From contig JAJNDL010000044.1 of assembly GCA_021156385.1 (NCBI GenBank), positions 1 to 7,515 on the forward strand: 7,515 nt of DNA, written 5' to 3'. Under the pieces are notes generated by a model. That model searched no databases. It was not told where the DNA came from and worked only from the letters and a program-made list of their open reading frames with translations. Below are positions 1 to 6,261 of this stretch, piece by piece; within the stretch, counting starts at the first letter, position 1, and each line of letters opens with the position of its first letter. The translations under genes and the position numbers were made by a program. The stretch comes from Moraxellaceae bacterium (lineage in GTDB: Bacteria > Pseudomonadota > Gammaproteobacteria > Pseudomonadales > Moraxellaceae).

Positions 1-396
1 CCGCAGGCGTTGTGCGGCACCATCGCGCGGTGCGGTGAAGGCGCGACAACTGCCTGGATAGGTATTGTTGCCCAACCGGGCAAGGTCGGCACGTGAACAG
101 CGGCACCAGAACACATCGCCCTGCGCCTGCAGGATTTCAAGAGCTTCGAGATAAGCGTCAGAGCGACTGCTCTGGAACAGGACTTCGCCATCCCACTCCA
201 GGCCATAGACCTCAAGCTGGCGTTGAATCAGCGCATCTGCTCCCGGCATGGCGCGCGGCGGATCGATATCCTCGATGCGCAGCAGCCACTGGCCATTGGC
301 GGCGCGCGCATCGCACCAGCTGCCGACAGCGGCCAGGAGCGAACCAAAATGCAGGAGCCCGGTAGGTGAAGGAGCAAAGCGGCCGATGTAGGGCAT
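1..396 (-). CDS. gluQ: Glutamyl-Q tRNA(Asp) synthetase GluQRS, N-terminal part (runs off left edge)
   Basis: GluQRS is a truncated paralogue of glutamyl-tRNA synthetase. It activates glutamate and attaches it to the queuosine base at the wobble position of tRNA(Asp) in the cytoplasm. Visible here are the first 132 codons, open to the window edge; the family is about 290-300 aa, so over half is missing, including the KLSK-type loop. The N-terminus MPYIGRFAPSPTG (residues 1-13) followed by HFGS (16-19) is the class I HIGH-type signature. RIEDIDPPR (40-48) is the conserved glutamate-site stretch. Cys98, Cys100, Tyr113 and Cys117 match the zinc ligands known from E. coli YadB (two Cys, Tyr, Cys). 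The ATG at 396 opens this conserved N-terminus; no strong ribosome-binding site precedes it. The gene lies directly downstream of dksA on the same strand, the usual gammaproteobacterial arrangement, and probably depends partly on read-through of the terminator at 411-439. Family assignment is near certain. Confidence 0.95.
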   Translation of the reverse strand, partial: MPYIGRFAPSPTGLLHFGSLLAAVGSWCDARAANGQWLLRIEDIDPPRAMPGADALIQRQLEVYGLEWDGEVLFQSSRSDAYLEALEILQAQGDVFWCRCSRADLARLGNNTYPGSCRAFTAPRDGAAQRLR

Positions 397-410
397 AGGG
401 GCACGTAATG

Positions 411-439
411 AAAAAAACGCCGCAGTTGCGGCGTTTTTT
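411..439 (-). terminator. Intrinsic terminator between dksA and gluQ
   Basis: A 6-bp G+C-only stem (CGCCGC at 418-423 with GCGGCG at 428-433) encloses the loop AGTT. It is flanked by seven A on the left and six T on the right, so on the minus strand it ends in a U7 tract 13 nt after the dksA stop codon. Because both flanks are A/T runs it could also work on the plus strand. The gluQ start lies only 14 nt beyond it. An intergenic terminator between dksA and gluQ-rs has been described in Shigella flexneri, where it limits gluQ expression; the same attenuating role is inferred here. Confidence 0.9.
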
Positions 440-452
440 CGGTTGGTGGCAA

Positions 453-1646
453 TCAGCCGACCAGCTGCTTTTCCTTGATTTCTGCCAGGTTCTTGCAGTC
501 TATACAGAGCGTAGCGGTCGGTCGCGCCTCGAGCCGGCGGATGCCGATTTCCACGCCGCAGTCGTCGCAGTACCCGTAATCTTCCTTGTCGATGCGATCC
601 AGCGTCTGGTCGATCTTCTTGATCAGCTTGCGCTCGCGGTCACGCGTACGCAGTTCCAGCGAGAATTCCTCTTCCTGGGTGGCGCGGTCGTTGGGGTCGG
701 GCAGGTTGGCCGACTCATCCTGCATGTGATGCACGGTGCGGTCGACTTCTTCCATGAGCTCGCGCTTCCACGCCTCGAGAATGATGCGGAAGTGAGCAAG
801 CTGCTTCGGATTCATGTAGTCCTCGCCCTTGCCTTCCTGGTAGGGCGTCGTGCCATGAATCAACCCGTTGGTCGCAGCGCTGGAAGCTCTGCTGGAGGTC
901 TTGCTGGTGGCCCTGGGGGCAGGTTTCACGCTTTCTGTTTTCACGGCTGCGGCTTTGCTTGAAGAGGTTGAAGAGGTCTTGGCGGCCGTCGCGGCGGTTG
1001 TGCCTGCGGATTTGGCAGGGGCCTTGGCTTCGGGAGCCGGGGCTGCTGCCTTGGCCGTCAAGGGCTTGGCTACAGGTGCTGCCTTGGCTGTCTTGGCGGC
1101 AGGCTTGGCAGCGGTCTTCACAGGCTTGGCCGGTGTCTTGGTAACCGGCTTGCTCGCACCCTTGCTTGCAGCTGCCTTGCTGGCAGTCTTGGCGGCAGTT
1201 GCCTTGGGAGCAGCCGCCTTGCTTGTTGTCGCGGTTTTGCTGGCTGCCTTGGGGGCAGCGGTCTTGGCAGTGGGCTTGGCTGCGGTGGCCTTGGTGGCGG
1301 CAGCCTTCCCGGAAACTTTAGCAGGCGCTTTCGCGTCGGACCTGGTTGTTGCCTTGGCGGGCTTGGCCGGCGTCTTCGCAGCAGGCTTGGCCGGTGTCTT
1401 GGCGGCCGGCTTCGCCGGCTTGGCTGGTGCCTTGGCGGCAGGTTTTGCAGCAGGTTTGGCTGGCGATTTCGAAGCGGGTTTGGCAGGTGCCTTGGCGGGA
1501 GTCTTGCCAGTGGATTTGCTGGCGGCGGGCTTGGCCGGCGATTTCTTGGCGGCGGGTTTTGCCGGTGTCTTGGCCGGCGCCTTGGCGGGCTTGTCAGCCG
1601 CGGCTGTCTTTTTCTTGTTCTTGCTTTTGTCAGACGTGGAAGCCAT
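453..1646 (-). CDS. dksA: RNA polymerase-binding transcription factor DksA with long histone-H1-like N-terminal extension
   Basis: DksA binds the RNA polymerase secondary channel and, with ppGpp, represses rRNA-type promoters and activates biosynthetic ones. The protein is 397 aa, against about 150 in E. coli. Residues 263-397 are a canonical DksA: MNPKQLAHFR at 278, coiled-coil tip aspartates Asp317 and Asp320 in DPNDRA, and a C4 zinc finger Cys360, Cys363, Cys381, Cys384 with normal spacing. Residues about 5-262 are low complexity, almost only Lys, Ala, Pro, Ser and Thr in degenerate KPAAK/TPAK units, resembling the tails of histone H1 and AlgP; they are probably disordered, basic and able to bind nucleic acid (inference). 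The ATG at 1646 is preferred because AGGGG sits 6 nt upstream and the candidate promoter starts transcription near 1670. An ATG at 1652 and an upstream TTG at 1676 are in frame but less likely. No frameshift separates tail and core. Confidence 0.95.
   Translation of the reverse strand: MASTSDKSKNKKKTAAADKPAKAPAKTPAKPAAKKSPAKPAASKSTGKTPAKAPAKPASKSPAKPAAKPAAKAPAKPAKPAAKTPAKPAAKTPAKPAKATTRSDAKAPAKVSGKAAATKATAAKPTAKTAAPKAASKTATTSKAAAPKATAAKTASKAAASKGASKPVTKTPAKPVKTAAKPAAKTAKAAPVAKPLTAKAAAPAPEAKAPAKSAGTTAATAAKTSSTSSSKAAAVKTESVKPAPRATSKTSSRASSAATNGLIHGTTPYQEGKGEDYMNPKQLAHFRIILEAWKRELMEEVDRTVHHMQDESANLPDPNDRATQEEEFSLELRTRDRERKLIKKIDQTLDRIDKEDYGYCDDCGVEIGIRRLEARPTATLCIDCKNLAEIKEKQLVG
861..1646 (-). 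repeat. dksA: Degenerate Lys/Ala/Pro codon repeat encoding the DksA N-terminal tail
   Basis: This 786-bp stretch codes for residues 1-262 of DksA. It is built from imperfect units of about 15-24 bp (on the plus strand typically GCCTTGGCGGGCTTGG and variants) that encode KPAAK, TPAKPAAK, KAPAKP and, further on, KAAAPKA/KTAAK. Repetition is strongest in the first ~100 residues and looser, richer in Ser/Thr, towards the DksA core. Such arrays can expand or contract by slippage or recombination in multiples of three, so the tail length may vary between strains. The long hydrophobic Ala/Leu/Val reading frame on the opposite strand is a by-product of this composition. Confidence 0.85.
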
Positions 1647-1676
1647 TGCCATCCCCTGGGACCTGGAAAACGCCAA

Positions 1677-1705
1677 TCTATATCAAGAAGCCTCTACCCG
1701 GACAA
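1677..1705 (-). promoter_or_regulatory. Candidate sigma70 promoter of dksA
   Basis: On the minus strand TTGTCC (1705-1700, 4 of 6 to the -35 consensus) and TATAGA (1682-1677, 4 of 6 to the -10) are separated by exactly 17 bp, within the 84 bp between the Rieske gene stop and dksA. Initiation would fall near 1670, about 24 nt upstream of the chosen ATG. This agrees with the start at 1646 and argues against the in-frame TTG at 1676. Inferred by eye from consensus only. Confidence 0.5.
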
Positions 1706-1730
1706 CTCGCGGAATGCGACGGATACAAGC

Positions 1731-2066
1731 CTAGTCCTTTGTTGCATGGGCCGGCATCAGCCACACGCTGTTGTCGATGAGCTGCACATCCAGCCGTACC
1801 AGCGCCTCGCCCTGGCAGGGGCCGAACACGCAGAGCCCGTCCTCGATCTGGAACAGTGCGCCGTGATTGGCGCATTGTATGTAGCGGTGCTCCGTATCCA
1901 GGAAGACATCGGGCATGAAGTTCAGTTCGATACCCAGGTGCGGACACATGTTGCGGTAGGCGTGGAGCTCGCGGCCTTGCCGCACCACTACCACCTCGCC
2001 GCCGGGCGTCTGCACGCCGATGGCGTCGCCATCGGGAATGTCGTTGAGTTCGCAGAGCTTTTGCAT
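1731..2066 (-). CDS. Small Rieske [2Fe-2S] ferredoxin-like protein
   Basis: A 111-aa soluble protein that is almost entirely one Rieske fold. The cluster ligands are Cys41 and His43 in CPHLG and Cys65 and His68 in CANHG, so two Cys and two His would hold a [2Fe-2S] cluster. Two further cysteines, Cys79 and Cys84 in the segment GLCVFGPC, are typical of this small stand-alone subfamily. There is no signal peptide or membrane helix, so it should act in the cytoplasm as an electron carrier or as the ferredoxin component of an oxygenase or reductase; no partner is encoded nearby and the physiological role is unknown. The ATG at 2066 begins the conserved domain; the frame is open further upstream but that part overlaps the kinase gene in another frame and carries no family similarity. 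A GAG-containing stretch lies about 9 nt upstream as a weak ribosome-binding site. dksA follows after 84 bp on the same strand. Confidence 0.9.
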   Translation of the reverse strand: MQKLCELNDIPDGDAIGVQTPGGEVVVVRQGRELHAYRNMCPHLGIELNFMPDVFLDTEHRYIQCANHGALFQIEDGLCVFGPCQGEALVRLDVQLIDNSVWLMPAHATKD

Positions 2067-2088
2067 GTCCAGCTCGAAAAGGCGGGCG

Positions 2089-2116
2089 ATTATAGGGGGC
2101 GGGCCTTTATTGTCCA
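2089..2116 (-). promoter_or_regulatory. Strong sigma70-like promoter for the Rieske gene, overlapping the kinase 3' end
   Basis: On the minus strand TGGACA (2116-2111, 5 of 6 to TTGACA) and a perfect TATAAT (2094-2089) are spaced by 16 bp. The -35 box lies inside the last kinase codons and touches its TAA at 2107-2109. Initiation near 2082 would give a leader of only about 16 nt before the ATG at 2066. The segment just downstream of the -10 is CGCCCGCC, a GC-rich discriminator. The Rieske gene, and perhaps dksA by read-through, can therefore be transcribed independently of the kinase. Confidence 0.7.
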
Positions 2117-3126
2117 GAATGCGCTGCGTTGACTTCCCGCAACAGCGCGGCGTGCTGCTCCAGCGGCAGACGCGGACCGAACTGGCCGACCACGGCCGCG
2201 GCCGCGGCACTGGCCAGCGCACCGGCGCGCGCCGGGCTCCAGTCGCGGGTGAGGCCGAAGAGGTAGGCGCCGGCAAACATGTCGCCAGCGCCATTGGAGT
2301 CGACCGGCGTCACCGGAGTCGGTGCGATGCGGTGCGTCTCGCGGCCGTCCCACGCCAGGGCGCCCTTGCCCCCCAGCGTGATCACGACCTGGCGGGCAAT
2401 CTTCTTCAGGGCTTCCAGTGCGTGCTCGGCACTGGGTGCGTCGCTCCACAGGCAGGCCTCTTCCTCGTTGCAGAACAGCAGGTCGACACCGTCGTCGAGC
2501 ATCTCCGCCAGGCCCGGCTTGAAGAAGCGGACCATGGCCGGGTCGGAGAAGGTCATGGCGATCTGCACCCCGTTGGCGCGGGCGATACGGCGCGCTTCCT
2601 TCACGGCGGTGCGCGCCGAGTCGGAGCTCACCAGATAGCCTTCGATGTAGAGCCAGTGCGAGGCTGCGAGCGATGCCGGTACCAGTTCGGCCACGGATAC
2701 GTCGGAAGTGATGCCGAGGAAGGTGTTCATGGTGCGCTCGCTGTCGGGCGTCACCATGACCACGCAGGTGCCGGAAATGCCGGATTCGCGCTCCGGCTTC
2801 AGGTTGCTGGTGACGCCGGCGGCGTGCAGGTCGTGCACGTAGAAATCGCCGGTGCCGTCGTTGGCGACCTTGCAGGAATAGAAGCTGCGGCCACCGAAGG
2901 CGGCCACGGCGATGATGGTGTTGGCGGCCGAGCCGCCGCTGGCGCGCTTTTCCAGGCCGAATTCGGAGTCGAGGGCAGCGATCAGGTTCTGCTGCTGCGC
3001 CTCGTCGACCAGGGTCATCTGTCCCTTGCTGATGCCGTGGCGGGCAAGAAAGTCATCGGTGACGCGGTATTCGGCATCGACCAGGGCATTGCCGATGGCA
3101 TAGACATCAAAGTGGCGCAGGGACAT
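2107..3126 (-). CDS. PfkB-family carbohydrate/nucleoside kinase, probably adenosine-kinase-like
   Basis: A 339-aa cytoplasmic kinase of the ribokinase/PfkB fold that transfers the ATP gamma-phosphate to a hydroxymethyl group of a sugar or nucleoside. Visible motifs are ALVDAEY near the N-terminus (14-20), the substrate-side glycine motif SGGSAANT (63-70), the metal-associated NEEE (220-223), LGGKGA (251-256), and the PfkB signature DSNGAGDMFAGA (276-287), whose GAGD forms the anion hole with Asp282 as catalytic base. The DxNGAGD form and overall layout fit the bacterial adenosine-kinase-like branch better than ribokinase or fructokinase, but substrate cannot be read from sequence; 2-keto sugar or inosine/guanosine kinase are alternatives. 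Start: ATG at 3126 gives MSLRHFDVYAIGN, which aligns with the family; a GTG at 3138 would add four residues. Neither has a clear ribosome-binding site. It is divergent from mrcB, and no terminator follows it. Confidence 0.85.
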   Translation of the reverse strand: MSLRHFDVYAIGNALVDAEYRVTDDFLARHGISKGQMTLVDEAQQQNLIAALDSEFGLEKRASGGSAANTIIAVAAFGGRSFYSCKVANDGTGDFYVHDLHAAGVTSNLKPERESGISGTCVVMVTPDSERTMNTFLGITSDVSVAELVPASLAASHWLYIEGYLVSSDSARTAVKEARRIARANGVQIAMTFSDPAMVRFFKPGLAEMLDDGVDLLFCNEEEACLWSDAPSAEHALEALKKIARQVVITLGGKGALAWDGRETHRIAPTPVTPVDSNGAGDMFAGAYLFGLTRDWSPARAGALASAAAAAVVGQFGPRLPLEQHAALLREVNAAHSGQ

Positions 3127-3250
3127 ATGTTGTGACACCGTTTACAAAAGTTGGGCGATTATGCGAGCAGGCCGGGCTGCCCGCCAGTAGGGGCGGACGC
3201 TAGAATCCCGGGCCGTCGAGGCTGCCATTACCCCAAGTACACCTGATCCC
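3127..3250. promoter_or_regulatory. Divergent promoter region between the PfkB kinase and mrcB
   Basis: These 124 bp must carry the promoters of both genes. For the kinase, the minus strand has CATAAT at 3163-3158 (5 of 6 to the -10), about 31 bp upstream of the ATG, followed by CGCCC; the -35 is poor. For mrcB, the plus strand has TAGAAT at 3201-3206 (5 of 6), 44 bp upstream of its ATG and followed by CCCGGG; its -35 is also poor (CTGCCC at 3177-3182, 18-bp spacing). The two -10 boxes are about 40 bp apart, so polymerase binding at one could affect the other. No clear operator palindrome was seen. Confidence 0.45.
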
Positions 3251-5542
3251 ATGTCGGCACTGCGTTCCCGCGGTTTCATCATTACCGCCCTCCTCATCCT
3301 GCTGGTCATCGTCCTGCTCGCCGTGGTGGGGCTCGGCCTCTACATGCTGCGGCTGGACGGGGTCGTGCGCGACAAGTTCGAGGGCAGGCGCTGGGCCATT
3401 CCGGCCCGTGTCTATGCGCGGCCGCTGGAGCTTTATGCCGGCGCTCCCCTGGCGCAGCGCGACGTGCTCGACGAATTGAAGCTGCTGCATTACCGCCAGC
3501 AGAGTCCGGCAAATGCCGGCAGCTGGCAGCAGAAGGGCAACGAGCTCGTCATCCATACCCGTGGCTTCACTTTTGGCGACGGTGCGGAAAAGGCACAGGT
3601 GCTGCGCCTGCGCTTCAGCGGCAACACCATCGCCGACGTGGCCAGTACCGAACGCAACGAGCGCGGGGTCGTGCGCCTCGAGCCCATGGTCATCGGCGGC
3701 ATCTATCCGCGCCACAACGAGGATCGCATCCTGATGCAGCTCAAGGAGGCGCCGAAGTATCTGGTGCCGGCGCTGCTCGCGACCGAAGACCGTTCCTTCT
3801 ACTCCCACTACGGCATTTCGCTGCGCGGCACGGCGCGTGCGCTCTGGGTCAACCTCACCAGCGGGCGTACGCAGGGCGGCAGCACGCTCACCCAGCAGCT
3901 GGTGAAGAATTTCTATCTGTCCAGCGAGCGCACCATGACGCGCAAGGCCAACGAGGCCTTGATGGCGCTGCTGCTGGAGATGCACTACAGCAAGGATGAA
4001 ATCCTCGAGACCTATCTCAACGAGGTGGCGCTGGGACAGAGCGGCGACCGGTCCATCAATGGTTTCGGCCTCGCGGCGCAGTTCTACTTCGGCCAGCCGG
4101 TTTCGGAGCTGGAGCTGCACCAGGTCGCGCTGCTGGTGGCAATGGTGCAGGGGCCTTCCTATTACAATCCGCGGCGCAATCCCAAGCGCGCGCTGGCGCG
4201 GCGCAATCTCGTGATCGACAACTTGCTGCGCGACGGCGGGATCAAGGCGGAGCTGGCAGAAAAGGCAAAGAAAAAGCCGCTGGGCGTGGTGCCCAAGCCA
4301 ACAGCCGCCACCGTGTACCCGGCCTTCATCGACCTCGTGCGGCGTCAGCTGCATACGGAGTACAAGGAGGAGGATCTTGCCAGCGAAGGCCTGCGCATTT
4401 TCACGACGCTGGATCCGCTGGTGCAGGAGGCTGGCCAGGCCGCCTTCCAGTCCACCGTCGTACGCTTGAAGAAGTCCGCGCCGAAGCGCCTCGGCAAGCT
4501 GCAGGGCGCCATGGTGGTAGCCAATCCCGAGAACGGCGAGTTGCTGGCCATGATTGGCGGCTACGGTGAGTTTACCGGCTACAACCGTGCGCTCGATGCG
4601 CGGCGCCAGATCGGCTCCCTGGTGAAGCCCACGGTGTATCTCACGGCGCTCGATTCCGGCCGCTACACGGTGGTGTCGCCGCTGGACGATGGCCCCGTGC
4701 AGCTGGCCAGCGAGGACGGCAAGGTCTGGGAGCCGAAGAACGACGACGGCGAAAGCCATGGCGTGGTGCCGCTCTATCACGCGTTGTCGCACTCCTACAA
4801 CCAGGCGACGATCCGCATGGGCATGGAGGTGGGTGTCCCGGAAGTCATCGCCACGCTCAAGCGCATGGGGGTGAAGCAGCAGCTCGCCAATTACCCTTCG
4901 CTGATGCTGGGGGCGGTCGACATGTCGCCGCTGGAGGTGCTGTCGTTGTTCCAGGTCTATGCCAGCGGCGGGTTCCGTGCGCCGCCGCGCAGCATCCGCG
5001 AAGTGATCGATGCCAAGGGAAAGCCGCTCAAGCGCTACGGCCTGGCGGTGGAGCAGGTGGCGGACCCGGCGGCGGTCTATCTCGTGAATTTCGCGCTGCA
5101 GCAGACGATGCGGTCGGGCACGGCAGCGAGTGCTGCGGCGAGCCTGCCGCCCGATCTCGTCATGGCGGGGAAGACCGGGACCACCAACGACCTGCGCGAT
5201 GCCTGGTTCGCCGGCTACACGGGCAATTACCTGGCGATAGTCTGGGTGGGCAATGACGACAATCGTCCGACCGGGTTGTTCGGCGCCACCGGTGCCCTGC
5301 CGGTCTGGGTGGAAACCATGCGCCGGCTGCATCCGGTACCGCTGGTGCAGGCGCAGCCGGAAAACGTGCAATGGCAGTGGGCCGACCGCGAGACCGGCTT
5401 GCGCTCGGCGGAAGGTTGTCCGGACGCTGTCTTCGTGCCGTTCCGCAGCGACACCGTGCCCCAGGATGCGGTGGCCTGTGGCGAAGGGGGACTGCCCGGT
5501 GCCGTCCAGAAGGCCTTCCAGCGCGTGATCGACATTTTCTGA
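3251..5542 (+). CDS. mrcB: Bifunctional class A penicillin-binding protein 1B (glycosyltransferase/transpeptidase)
   Basis: PBP1B polymerises lipid II into glycan strands and cross-links the stem peptides at the periplasmic face of the inner membrane. The 763-aa protein has a very short cytoplasmic tail (about 8 residues, against about 60 in E. coli), one membrane helix (about 9-31), and a UB2H-like segment (about 45-145, starting WAIPARVYARP) which in E. coli binds the activator LpoB. The GT51 domain contains ATEDRSFYSHYG with catalytic Glu179, then GGSTLTQQLVKN (209-220) and a YLNEVALGQ motif (255-263). The transpeptidase has Ser456-Leu-Val-Lys459 (nucleophile motif), Ser515-Tyr-Asn517 and Lys641-Thr-Gly643, all intact, so it should bind beta-lactams. 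Cys723 and Cys743 near the C-terminus might form a periplasmic disulfide. The UB2H segment and single short tail favour PBP1B over PBP1A. The ATG at 3251 starts directly before the membrane anchor; its ribosome-binding site is weak. A TPR lipoprotein follows on the same strand. Confidence 0.95.
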   Translation: MSALRSRGFIITALLILLVIVLLAVVGLGLYMLRLDGVVRDKFEGRRWAIPARVYARPLELYAGAPLAQRDVLDELKLLHYRQQSPANAGSWQQKGNELVIHTRGFTFGDGAEKAQVLRLRFSGNTIADVASTERNERGVVRLEPMVIGGIYPRHNEDRILMQLKEAPKYLVPALLATEDRSFYSHYGISLRGTARALWVNLTSGRTQGGSTLTQQLVKNFYLSSERTMTRKANEALMALLLEMHYSKDEILETYLNEVALGQSGDRSINGFGLAAQFYFGQPVSELELHQVALLVAMVQGPSYYNPRRNPKRALARRNLVIDNLLRDGGIKAELAEKAKKKPLGVVPKPTAATVYPAFIDLVRRQLHTEYKEEDLASEGLRIFTTLDPLVQEAGQAAFQSTVVRLKKSAPKRLGKLQGAMVVANPENGELLAMIGGYGEFTGYNRALDARRQIGSLVKPTVYLTALDSGRYTVVSPLDDGPVQLASEDGKVWEPKNDDGESHGVVPLYHALSHSYNQATIRMGMEVGVPEVIATLKRMGVKQQLANYPSLMLGAVDMSPLEVLSLFQVYASGGFRAPPRSIREVIDAKGKPLKRYGLAVEQVADPAAVYLVNFALQQTMRSGTAASAAASLPPDLVMAGKTGTTNDLRDAWFAGYTGNYLAIVWVGNDDNRPTGLFGATGALPVWVETMRRLHPVPLVQAQPENVQWQWADRETGLRSAEGCPDAVFVPFRSDTVPQDAVACGEGGLPGAVQKAFQRVIDIF

Positions 5543-5692
5543 AGGGGCGATTTGCAAGTCGCTACAGGCAGAAGCTTGCCAAACATGCCGGCGCGGTATT
5601 CATTCGCAGCCTGAACTTCATCCCCAGTCCATGCCGGAAAGCCGCAGGATTTTCAGCCTGCCAGGCGGAGCCGCCAGGGAAGGTCCATTGCG
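5543..5692 (+). other. mrcB-lpoP intergenic spacer
   Basis: The 150-bp gap holds no recognisable small gene, no U-tailed hairpin and no convincing promoter. A weak hairpin GGCG-GAGC-CGCC (5664-5675) lies immediately before the lpoP ribosome-binding site and could slightly limit translation. TTGCCA at 5576-5581 and TATTCA at 5597-5602 resemble promoter boxes but are only 15 bp apart and the -10 match is poor. Confidence 0.4.
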
Positions 5693-6244
5693 ATGTACAA
5701 ATCCCGGTTCTCTTTTCCCTTCGTGATCATGTTGTCCGTAAATGGACTGCTGTCGGGGTGCATGCAGCATCCCGCCGGCTCCTCCGCACCCGTGGTGGTG
5801 GAACGGGGGGCGGTGCCGCCCACGCAAGATGTGCCTCCGGCCCAGGATGGGACCGTGCCCGGAACAGGCACGCCACCTCCTTCGGCACAGCCACCCCGCC
5901 AGCTTGCCGACGGGGCGCAGCTGCCGGCCGTCAAGGGCCTGCTGGGCGCGGCCGATCGCGCGCTGGCGCGCGGGGATGTCGAAATGGCCGCCTCCAATCT
6001 CGAGCGCGCCCAACGCCTGGCGCCGCAATCGGCCCAGGTCTATCAGCGGCTGGCGAAGGTGAGGCTGAAGCAGAAGCGTCCTGCCGAGGCCGAGCAGCTC
6101 GCGCGCAAGGGGCTGGCCTTTGCGGGCTCTCCTGCGCAGCAGGCCGAGCTCTGGCGGCTGATCGCCAACGCCCGCCAGCAGCAGGGCAAACAGGCTGCTG
6201 CGCGCGAAGCCAGTGCAAAAGCGGCAGCGCTGGGCGCGCAATGA
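5693..6244 (+). CDS. lpoP: TPR-containing outer-membrane lipoprotein, probable PBP1B activator LpoP
   Basis: A 183-aa lipoprotein. A basic start (MYKSR) and hydrophobic stretch (about 7-20) lead to the lipobox LSGC with the acylated Cys23; Met24 follows, with no Asp at +2, so sorting to the outer membrane is expected. Residues 27-75 form a Pro-rich, probably extended linker. From 79 to the end come amphipathic helices with TPR character, for example LLGAADRALARGDVEMAASN, then LERAQRLAP and a second and third helical pair rich in Ala, Gln and Arg. In Pseudomonas aeruginosa the TPR lipoprotein LpoP, encoded next to the PBP1B gene, activates that synthase. Architecture and position match, so the same role is inferred; direct sequence identity could not be tested. 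The ATG at 5693 has GGAAGG 9 nt upstream. It lies 150 bp after mrcB with no convincing promoter or terminator between, which suggests co-transcription. Confidence 0.8.
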   Translation: MYKSRFSFPFVIMLSVNGLLSGCMQHPAGSSAPVVVERGAVPPTQDVPPAQDGTVPGTGTPPPSAQPPRQLADGAQLPAVKGLLGAADRALARGDVEMAASNLERAQRLAPQSAQVYQRLAKVRLKQKRPAEAEQLARKGLAFAGSPAQQAELWRLIANARQQQGKQAAAREASAKAAALGAQ

Positions 6245-6261
6245 TCTGGGCGTGAAGGCTT

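Noticed and set aside
861..1646. Repetitive block considered as a CRISPR or intergenic repeat array.
   Set aside because: Units are degenerate, not separated by unique spacers, and keep a single coding frame continuous with the DksA core.
1647..1676. TTG at 1676 as the dksA start (407 aa).
   Set aside because: It lies at or upstream of the likely transcription start, has no ribosome-binding site, and ATG at 1646 has AGGGG at ideal spacing.
868..1734. A 288-codon hydrophobic Ala/Leu/Val frame on the plus strand resembling a membrane protein.
   Set aside because: It is the complement of the DksA Lys/Ala/Pro repeat; Lys and Pro codons read backwards give Leu, Gly and Ala. It has no credible start signal or family match.
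2020..3135. A 371-codon plus-strand frame opposite the PfkB kinase.
   Set aside because: It is a shadow frame: low-complexity Gly/Ala/His/Val composition, no motif, and the kinase on the other strand is unambiguous.
3200..5557. A 785-codon open frame on the minus strand opposite mrcB.
   Set aside because: Its length results from G+C-rich codon bias in mrcB; the translation is His/Arg/Gln-rich without any family motif, while mrcB has complete catalytic motifs.
5371..6255. A 294-codon plus-strand frame across the mrcB end and lpoP.
   Set aside because: It overlaps two well-supported genes in a different frame and is Arg/Gly/Ala-rich without recognisable domains.
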